6,267 nt of DNA from MVYY01 sp035369865. Its GTDB lineage: Bacteria; Bacteroidota; Bacteroidia; Bacteroidales; Paludibacteraceae. Position numbers and translations under genes: made by a program. Positions within the stretch are counted from its first letter, which is position 1; each line of letters opens with the position of its first letter. This document shows positions 1 to 4,801 of the stretch, piece by piece. The stretch covers positions 1-6,267 of the forward strand of contig DAOOVG010000095.1 in the NCBI GenBank assembly GCA_035369865.1. Reading direction: 5' to 3'. The notes below the pieces were generated by a model. It was not told the DNA's origin. It did no database searches and was given only the letters and a program-made list of their open reading frames with translations.

Positions 1-989
1 GTAGCTCCCATAATAATAACTCCTACACTGGCATCAAAACCATCCATTTCAACCAGAAGTTGATTTAATGTATTTTCTCGCTCATCGTAACCACCTCCGA
101 AGTAACCTGATTGAGCTCTACTTTTACCAATGGCATCAATTTCATCAATAAAAATAATACACGGTGCATGAGCTTTTGCTTGATTGAACAAATCTCTTAC
201 ACGAGCTGCTCCTACCCCAACAAACATTTCTACAAAATCAGAACCACTTAAACTGAAAAATGGTACACCTGCTTCTCCAGCGACAGCTTTTGCCAATAAA
301 GTTTTTCCTGTTCCTGGAGGTCCAACTAATAAAACACCTTTAGGTAATTTGCCTCCCAGACGAGTATATTTTGAAGGATTTTTTAAAAATTCTACAATTT
401 CTTTTACTTCTTCTACTGCCTCATCTATACCAGCTACATCTTTAAAAGTGATGGGATTTTGTGGTCTTTCAGCTTGAATTTTTGCTTTATTTTTCCCAAT
501 TTCTAACATTGGATTTTTTGGTCCAATTTTTTTTAGAAAATATCCCCATACAAGCATTAAAACTACAAAAGGTAAAATCCAATTTAAAAAGAAATTTTGT
601 AAGGTGTTGTCTTCAAAATGTCCTTTAAAATAGACCTTTGCATCAATTAGTTCATTAATCAAATATTCTTCATTTATATTAGGAAGACGATTGACCATGA
701 ATTGTCTTTGAACTTGTTGTTCAACATTTGGAATTTGTATACGCCAGGGGGTTGTTGGTGCTTGAGTTATTGGTTCTAAAGCTGTTGATTTATCTGATCT
801 GAATTCTCCAATTATTTTATTTTGTAAAAATACAACTCTTTCTACCTTGCCAGCATGAAGAGAGTCAAGAAATTGGTTGTAACTAATTTCTGTTCCTTGA
901 TTATTTGGGAAAAACAGCCATTGTAATAAGATGAATATTCCAAAAACAACCAACCAATAAATCCATGAATATTTTTCGCGTTTTGTCAT
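1..989 (-). CDS. ftsH: FtsH-type ATP-dependent zinc metalloprotease, N-terminal part (cut at left window edge)
   Basis: This is a membrane-anchored AAA+ protease that would extract and degrade misfolded or regulatory membrane and cytosolic proteins. 329 residues are readable on the minus strand from the ATG at 989-987. Visible in order: membrane segment 1 (about residues 7-27), a periplasmic domain of about 105 residues, membrane segment 2 (about 133-152), and the start of the AAA domain with DVAG at 184. Walker A is GPPGTGKT at 223-230, the pore-loop region is MFVG at 255-258, Walker B is FIDEID at 280-285, and DEREN is at 302-306. The second region of homology, the arginine fingers and the HEXXH zinc protease domain lie beyond the window, so protease activity is inferred from the family. 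The leader is A/T-rich with no Shine-Dalgarno sequence, as usual for Bacteroidota. The stretch after Walker B (AIGKSRAQSGYFGGGYDER) differs from the form I associate with the main Bacteroidota FtsH, so a second paralogue is possible. It lies downstream of the phosphofructokinase gene on the same strand, but a 258-bp gap with terminator and promoter candidates suggests separate transcription. Confidence 0.95.
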   Translation of the reverse strand, partial: MTKREKYSWIYWLVVFGIFILLQWLFFPNNQGTEISYNQFLDSLHAGKVERVVFLQNKIIGEFRSDKSTALEPITQAPTTPWRIQIPNVEQQVQRQFMVNRLPNINEEYLINELIDAKVYFKGHFEDNTLQNFFLNWILPFVVLMLVWGYFLKKIGPKNPMLEIGKNKAKIQAERPQNPITFKDVAGIDEAVEEVKEIVEFLKNPSKYTRLGGKLPKGVLLVGPPGTGKTLLAKAVAGEAGVPFFSLSGSDFVEMFVGVGAARVRDLFNQAKAHAPCIIFIDEIDAIGKSRAQSGYFGGGYDERENTLNQLLVEMDGFDASVGVIIMGA

Positions 990-1047
990 TTTTATTTTTT
1001 TAATTGTTACAATAAAAATTGATTTTAACCAAAATGCCACTCAGTTA

Positions 1048-1082
1048 CAAAATTAATATAAATCTTCAGAACTTATTTTCAA
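1048..1082 (-). promoter_or_regulatory. Candidate Bacteroidota-type promoter for ftsH
   Basis: On the minus strand, TAATTTTG at 1055-1048 matches the Bacteroidota -7 consensus TAnnTTTG. A TTG that could serve as the -33 element lies at 1082-1080. The 24-bp spacing is slightly longer than the usual 17-23 or so, which weakens the call. Transcription would begin near 1041 and leave a leader of about 52 nt before the ftsH ATG. This rests on motif matching in AT-rich DNA, so a chance match is possible. Confidence 0.4.
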
Positions 1083-1179
1083 TATGGATTTTTTTTAAAG
1101 AAATATCAGAAAGAAATTTAACAATGAATTACTCTTAATGTGTGAAAAACAAGGAGTTTATTTTCCCCAAATGAATATT

Positions 1180-1216
1180 AAAAAAATGAAAAAGAATTTC
1201 TCTTTCCCATTTTTTT
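1180..1216 (-). terminator. Candidate terminator after the phosphofructokinase gene, nearly symmetric and possibly bidirectional
   Basis: An inverted repeat spans 1188-1206: seven-base arms GAAAGAG and CTTTTTC on the minus strand, with one G-T wobble and a 5-nt loop. On the minus strand it is followed after one base by seven Ts (1186-1180). On the plus strand the mirrored hairpin is followed by CCA and seven Ts (1210-1216). It lies 42 bp past the stop codon of the minus-strand gene that ends at 1248, the right place for its terminator. The stem is poor in G-C pairs, so strength is uncertain. Confidence 0.45.
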
Positions 1217-1247
1217 GCAAGCAACTACTTATCAGTTATTTAAGTGA

Positions 1248-2912
1248 TTAATCAATCAGTTTGCCATGTTCCAATAAAAGAGTTTTTGATGGCATATCAC
1301 AAACTTCAGTAGGACCGAAATACTGAATTGGACCTGGATAAATATAACTTGCTTTTTCATCAGCCCATTCTTCTCTATGAGCTTCAAAATATTTAAATGG
1401 TTCCCCATCTAATTTTACCAAAGCTTTTTGAATGACAGGTTTCCATTTAGCATTTCGTTTTTCCATATTCATTAACATAGTAATGGGCACTCCTGTAGCA
1501 ATCCATTCTTCTGGCGGTGCAGTTAAATTACGAACAGAAGCCAAATAGCCTGTTTTTCTTTCGGAGATAAGAATGGCAGCAACGTAACCAAGTGTATAAG
1601 TATAATTAGCATCAAAATTTGATGGAATGGCACAACGTCCTTCGTAACCAAAGAAATGACTTAAAGGCGAAAAAGTTCCTTTATACACTCCTTCAGCTTT
1701 CAGTTGTGCTAACCTTTTGGCAATCATTTCAATCAATAATTTTTCCGTTTCAATTAAGGAAACCTGTACATTGCCATGTGGATCTCTATCTAACAGCAAT
1801 TGACGAGCTATTCCTTTTGGCAAACTTCTATAAAGTTGACTGCTTTCAGGAGTTAATAAACCTTTGATAAATTGACGCTTTTCATCATCTGTATTTAAAG
1901 CATTAAAATCTTCATTATTAGCCAATAGTTCATTTAATTCACTAATTAATATTTTCATTCCAGGAATAAATTCAATCAATCCTTCGGGAATTAGAACAGT
2001 ACCATAATTTAACCCATAATCAGCACGATTGATAATTACTTTAACGATATTTTCAACAATATCATTCAAAGTTAAATTGTTACCTTGTATTTCTTCAGAA
2101 ATAATGGCTATATTGGGTTGACTTTGCAAAGCACATTCGAGTGTAATATGAGAAGCAGAACGCCCCATCAGTCTAATAAAATGCCAATATTTTTTGGAAG
2201 AACTGGCATCACGTTGAATATTTCCTATCAATTCAGAGTAAACTTTACATGCGGTATCAAAACCAAAAGAAGTTTCAATCATTTCGTTTTTCAAGTCGCC
2301 ATCAATAGTTTTTGGACAACCAATTACCTGAATTCCAAAATTATTCTGAGCATAATATTCTGCTAACAGACAAGCATTGGTATTTGAATCATCGCCACCA
2401 ATAATTACAATAGCATTAATTTTAAGTTTTTTACAAATTTCTGCTCCTTTTTCAAATTGCCATTCTAATTCCAATTTAGTTCGCCCCGAACCAATAATAT
2501 CAAACCCTCCTGTGTTTCTGTACTCGTCAATTATCTCTGCAGTTAGTTCAGTATATTTATGGTCAATCAAACCACTTGGTCCATCTAAAAAGCCAAACAA
2601 CCTATTTTCAGGATTCAATTTTTTCAAACCGTCAAATAAGCCTGCTATAACATTATGTCCGCCAGGTGCTTGACCTCCTGAAAGTATTACGCCTACATTA
2701 ACTTTCGGATATTCCTTAGTTGGACCTTCTTCAAAAGTAATGAGAGGCAACCCATAAGTTTTGGGGAAAAAACGTTTAATTTGTTCGTGATCAGCAACAG
2801 ATTCAGTGGCTTCACCTTCTTTGATTGCTACATTACCCTGTAAAACAGAAGGCATTTTAGGTTGATAGGCAGCTCGTGCAATTTCAAGCGGACTTTTTTT
2901 AATTGTTTTCAT
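1248..2912 (-). CDS. pfp: Diphosphate--fructose-6-phosphate 1-phosphotransferase (PPi-dependent phosphofructokinase, long form)
   Basis: This cytosolic enzyme interconverts fructose 6-phosphate and fructose 1,6-bisphosphate using pyrophosphate, so it can run in glycolysis or gluconeogenesis. The 554-residue length fits the long PFP clade (plant-beta and spirochaete type) and is far above the roughly 320 of ATP-dependent PfkA. Signature positions: GGQAPGGHN at 79-87; GGDDSNTN at 172-179, where ATP enzymes have GGDGS and the extra Asp marks PPi use; PKTIDGDLKN at 200-209, with Lys201 and the catalytic-type Asp204; LMGRSASHI at 248-256; IPEGL at 308-312; and GYEGR at 422-426 for sugar-phosphate binding. 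All expected motifs are intact. The ATG at 2912-2910 is chosen because the N-terminal extension before GGQAPGG matches what the long form carries. The gene has its own candidate promoter upstream and terminator downstream, so it is probably monocistronic. Specificity for PPi over ATP is inferred from motifs only. Confidence 0.95.
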   Translation of the reverse strand: MKTIKKSPLEIARAAYQPKMPSVLQGNVAIKEGEATESVADHEQIKRFFPKTYGLPLITFEEGPTKEYPKVNVGVILSGGQAPGGHNVIAGLFDGLKKLNPENRLFGFLDGPSGLIDHKYTELTAEIIDEYRNTGGFDIIGSGRTKLELEWQFEKGAEICKKLKINAIVIIGGDDSNTNACLLAEYYAQNNFGIQVIGCPKTIDGDLKNEMIETSFGFDTACKVYSELIGNIQRDASSSKKYWHFIRLMGRSASHITLECALQSQPNIAIISEEIQGNNLTLNDIVENIVKVIINRADYGLNYGTVLIPEGLIEFIPGMKILISELNELLANNEDFNALNTDDEKRQFIKGLLTPESSQLYRSLPKGIARQLLLDRDPHGNVQVSLIETEKLLIEMIAKRLAQLKAEGVYKGTFSPLSHFFGYEGRCAIPSNFDANYTYTLGYVAAILISERKTGYLASVRNLTAPPEEWIATGVPITMLMNMEKRNAKWKPVIQKALVKLDGEPFKYFEAHREEWADEKASYIYPGPIQYFGPTEVCDMPSKTLLLEHGKLID

Positions 2913-2940
2913 TGGTTAATGAATTATTATACTATCTTTG
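2912..2940 (+). promoter_or_regulatory. Promoter-like sequence on the plus strand overlapping the pfp start
   Basis: TTG at 2912-2914, an 18-bp spacer and TATCTTTG at 2933-2940 match the Bacteroidota -33/-7 pattern (TTG, then TAnnTTTG) with ideal spacing. If real, transcription would start near 2947 and run toward the envelope gene cluster, giving a leader of about 370 nt, or it would make a separate small RNA. It faces the pfp promoter candidate. Motif match only. Confidence 0.3.
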
Positions 2941-2953
2941 GATAAGTTAAAAC

Positions 2954-2969
2954 AATAAGTATACTTATT
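2954..2969. repeat. Perfect 16-bp palindrome in the pfp leader, possible operator
   Basis: AATAAGTATACTTATT is identical to its own reverse complement. It lies 42-57 bp upstream of the pfp ATG, downstream of the minus-strand promoter candidate at 3030-3059 and just after the plus-strand promoter-like box ending at 2940. Its core (AAGTA/TACTT) recurs in the inverted repeat at 3182-3201. A dimeric regulator could bind here, but no regulator is encoded in the window. Confidence 0.5.
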
Positions 2970-3029
2970 TAAAAAATTAAAATATAGTAATTTGATTATT
3001 AAAACGATAAATTTAAAATCAATTGTATG

Positions 3030-3059
3030 CAAAAGTAATGAATTTATTTAATTACACAA
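3030..3059 (-). promoter_or_regulatory. Candidate promoter for the phosphofructokinase gene
   Basis: On the minus strand, TTG at 3059-3057, a 19-bp spacer and TACTTTTG at 3037-3030 fit the Bacteroidota TTG/TAnnTTTG promoter pattern in both motif and spacing. Transcription would start near 3023, leaving an untranslated leader of about 110 nt that includes the palindrome at 2954-2969. This is the best-placed candidate for this gene. Confidence 0.5.
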
Positions 3060-3077
3060 CTAAAAAATCTCTTTTTT

Positions 3078-3099
3078 TAAACTTTTAGTAAGAAGTTTA
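3078..3099. repeat. Inverted repeat, 7-bp arms
   Basis: TAAACTT at 3078-3084 and its exact reverse complement AAGTTTA at 3093-3099 flank an 8-base spacer. It lies upstream of the minus-strand promoter candidate. It could be a weak hairpin or a protein site; in DNA this AT-rich a chance origin is quite possible. Confidence 0.3.
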
Positions 3100-3160
3100 T
3101 GAATTATTTTTTATACGAATATCCATTAAATTTCATTCTTTAAAAACTAATAATTTTCTG

Positions 3161-3174
3161 AAAATTGCAATTTT
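3161..3174. repeat. Perfect 14-bp palindrome AAAATTGCAATTTT
   Basis: The sequence equals its own reverse complement and runs into two more Ts. It lies about 150 bp upstream of the barrel-protein start and 8 bp before the inverted repeat at 3182. It may be an operator; the weak stem makes it a poor terminator. Confidence 0.35.
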
Positions 3175-3181
3175 TTGTTAA

Positions 3182-3201
3182 ATAAAGTATTCATACTTTA
3201 T
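3182..3201. repeat. Perfect 9+2+9 inverted repeat upstream of the envelope cluster, possible operator
   Basis: ATAAAGTATTCATACTTTAT consists of 9-base arms that are exact reverse complements around a central TC. It ends 30 bp before the TAATTTTG box at 3231, so it would sit at or just upstream of the -33 region of that promoter. It shares AAGTA/TACTT half-sites with the palindrome at 2954-2969, and a looser pair (3260-3264 and 3272-3276) lies just downstream. This suggests a regulator-binding site, which is inference. Confidence 0.45.
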
Positions 3202-3230
3202 CCGTTTTATTCCTATTAAAAGATTTTCTT

Positions 3231-3238
3231 TAATTTTG
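3231..3238 (+). promoter_or_regulatory. Candidate -7 promoter box for the plus-strand envelope cluster
   Basis: TAATTTTG matches the Bacteroidota -7 consensus TAnnTTTG. No clear TTG -33 element lies at the normal distance; only a T-rich stretch (GTTTTATT) is present near 3204-3211. Transcription would start near 3245, about 75 nt before the barrel-protein ATG, and could cover the three plus-strand genes. Confidence 0.35.
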
Positions 3239-3319
3239 TTCGTATTAATTTTTTATCAAAAGTAAAATTTATACTTAAAAGGCACGTTTTTAAATCTACT
3301 GAATTTCAATTTTAAGCAA

Positions 3320-4009
3320 ATGAAAAATAGTTGTAGCTTTGTTAGATTTATCGTGTTAATAGGATTTTTTTTCTTTTCTGAAAAAGTATCATCTCAAGAT
3401 GAGTATCTTGGAGAAATTGGTATTGGCGGAGGAAGTGCATTTTATTTGGGTGATGCTAATTCAGAATTGTTTAATCATTCAACCATAACATATAGCGGCA
3501 TCTTTCGGTATCGTTTTAATCCTCGTATAGATTTAAGAGCTGAATGGAATTATAATTTAATAGAAGGAAAATACAAAGAAGAAGCTAACCCAGAAAATAT
3601 TATTTCATTTAATAACGATATAAATGCATTAGATATTTGTGGTGAATTTAATTTTTTTGATTATGAGCAAAAATCTTCCTCTCGTTCAAGCAGAAGATAT
3701 ACTACTTATATTTTTGCAGGATTGGGTGCCGCAATTTATTCAAATGACACACAAAATGTAACTTGCAAATTAACCATTCCTTTTGGAGTGGGTTTTAAGT
3801 TTAAAATAAGTGCTCGGTGGAATTTTAATGCACAGTGGGGTTTTCGTTGGATTAGTGCTGATGATATTGAAGCTCAAGAACCATTAAATAATTATTATCA
3901 ACTAAACGGAAGCAATCCATTTAATAAAGATTTTGTTTCTACTTTAATGGTAGGACTTACTTTTGATTTTCTGAAAAAACCTTGTGATTGTAAAGTGATA
4001 ACTTATTAA
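3320..4009 (+). CDS. DUF6089-like outer-membrane beta-barrel protein of unknown function
   Basis: The product is an exported 229-residue protein that probably forms a small outer-membrane beta-barrel. Residues 1-25 form a signal peptide: Lys2 and Arg9 near the start, a hydrophobic core IVLIGFFFF, and a predicted cut VSS|Q so the mature chain begins with Gln26. The mature part alternates polar and hydrophobic residues as in barrel strands: LGEIGIGGGSAFYLGD at 30-45, FRYRFNPRIDLRAE at 62-75, YIFAGLGAA at 130-138, a pair around 151-167, and a last strand about 204-217. The YLGD and FNPR elements recall the DUF6089 family, whose genes typically sit just before uppS and bamA in Bacteroidota, as here. 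A Ser/Arg-rich loop (about 118-126) and a short C-terminal tail with two cysteines (PCDC at 221-224) follow no motif I know. No Shine-Dalgarno sequence precedes the ATG. uppS follows after 24 bp with no terminator, so co-transcription is likely. Family assignment is from memory of context and motifs; the molecular role is unknown. Confidence 0.8.
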   Translation: MKNSCSFVRFIVLIGFFFFSEKVSSQDEYLGEIGIGGGSAFYLGDANSELFNHSTITYSGIFRYRFNPRIDLRAEWNYNLIEGKYKEEANPENIISFNNDINALDICGEFNFFDYEQKSSSRSSRRYTTYIFAGLGAAIYSNDTQNVTCKLTIPFGVGFKFKISARWNFNAQWGFRWISADDIEAQEPLNNYYQLNGSNPFNKDFVSTLMVGLTFDFLKKPCDCKVITY

Positions 4010-4033
4010 TTCAAATTTATATGTCGTTCATTT

Positions 4034-4771
4034 ATGTCATCTTTTAAAGAAAAAATCGATTATCAAAGTTTGCCTCAACATATAGCAATCATAATGGATG
4101 GTAATGGACGTTGGGCAAAAGAGAGAGGTTATGATAGAATTTATGGGCATCAACACGGTGTAACTTCTGTTAGAAATGTGACAGAAGCTGCCACTGAACT
4201 TGGTATTCCATATCTTACTTTATATGCCTTCTCTACTGAAAATTGGAATCGCCCTATTGAAGAAGTCAATGCTTTGATGGAATTGTTTGTGAGTACCATT
4301 GAAAATGAAACAGCAGAACTTCAAAAAAACAATATTAAACTTTCAACTATTGGCGATTTAAATCAGTTACCAAACAAAGTAAAACAACAATTGCTTAATT
4401 GTCAAGAAATAACAAGTCAGAATACTCGACTTAATCTAATATTGGCAGTCAGTTATTCTTCTCGTTGGGAAATTACCAATGCAGCAAGAAAAATTGCCAA
4501 AGATGTTGAAACAAAAAATTTAACCTCGGCAGAAATCAATGATCAATTATTTTCAAATTACCTGGAGACCAAATTAATACCCGATCCAGACCTTATGATT
4601 AGAACAGGAGGTGAAATTAGAATTAGTAATTTTTTGTTGTGGCAATTAGCTTATACTGAGTTATATTTTACTTCCAAACAATGGCCTGATTTTGACAAAG
4701 AATCCTTTTATGAAGCTATTTATGAATTTCAACAAAGAGAACGACGCTTTGGTAAAATAATTGATTTTTAA
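4034..4771 (+). CDS. uppS: Isoprenyl transferase / undecaprenyl diphosphate synthase
   Basis: This cytosolic, membrane-associated cis-prenyltransferase adds isopentenyl units to farnesyl diphosphate to make the C55 carrier lipid for peptidoglycan and surface glycans. The 245-residue length is typical. The family signature is complete: HIAIIMDGNGRW with catalytic Asp22 (E. coli Asp26), GHQHG with His39, FSTENWNRP at 66-74 with Asn70, Arg73 and Glu77 (E. coli Asn74, Arg77, Glu81), and DPDLMIRTGGEIRISNF at 184-200 with Arg190, Arg196 and Ser198 for diphosphate binding. Glu209 in the LAYTELYF stretch corresponds to the Mg-binding Glu213 of E. coli. RTGGE replaces the RTSGE common elsewhere, a mild variation. 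The ATG at 4034 places MDG at the usual distance from the N terminus. The ATG at 4021 is in another frame and meets a stop quickly. Product chain length is inferred from the family. Confidence 0.97.
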   Translation: MSSFKEKIDYQSLPQHIAIIMDGNGRWAKERGYDRIYGHQHGVTSVRNVTEAATELGIPYLTLYAFSTENWNRPIEEVNALMELFVSTIENETAELQKNNIKLSTIGDLNQLPNKVKQQLLNCQEITSQNTRLNLILAVSYSSRWEITNAARKIAKDVETKNLTSAEINDQLFSNYLETKLIPDPDLMIRTGGEIRISNFLLWQLAYTELYFTSKQWPDFDKESFYEAIYEFQQRERRFGKIIDF

Positions 4772-4801
4772 TTTTTTAAAAATTCTATCTTAAAAATTAT
4801 T

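Larger units (their letters stand above)
2913..3319. other. 407-bp AT-rich divergent intergenic region without a supported gene
   Basis: This stretch separates the minus-strand phosphofructokinase gene from the plus-strand barrel-protein gene. The only ATG-started reading frames I see are very short (for example about 16 codons from 3039 and about 14 from 3100) and have no recognisable features. What it does hold is regulatory-looking: a TAnnTTTG promoter candidate on the minus strand (3030-3059), two on the plus strand (2912-2940 and 3231-3238), and inverted repeats at 2954-2969, 3078-3099, 3161-3174 and 3182-3201. No tRNA, riboswitch or other recognised RNA was seen. Confidence 0.75.

Noticed and set aside
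184..477. 97-codon plus-strand open frame
   Set aside because: It lies entirely antisense to the ftsH AAA domain, whose motifs are unmistakable; the product is a low-complexity Pro/Thr/Ser-rich shadow.
1619..2673. Three plus-strand open frames of 82-98 codons (1619-1867, 2085-2366, 2377-2673)
   Set aside because: All are antisense to the intact phosphofructokinase gene and show no signal, domain or start context of their own.
3039..3144. Very short ATG-started frames in the divergent intergenic region
   Set aside because: They are about 14-16 codons with Phe/Asn/Leu-rich products and no recognisable start context; they are expected by chance in AT-rich DNA.
4021..4047. ATG at 4021 as an alternative uppS start
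   Set aside because: It is in a different frame and reaches a stop after eight codons; the ATG at 4034 gives the standard UppS N terminus.
4772..4801. AATTTTTTAAAAATT between uppS and bamA as a terminator
   Set aside because: It is only A-T pairs with no usable loop, and stopping here would separate an otherwise tightly packed operon.
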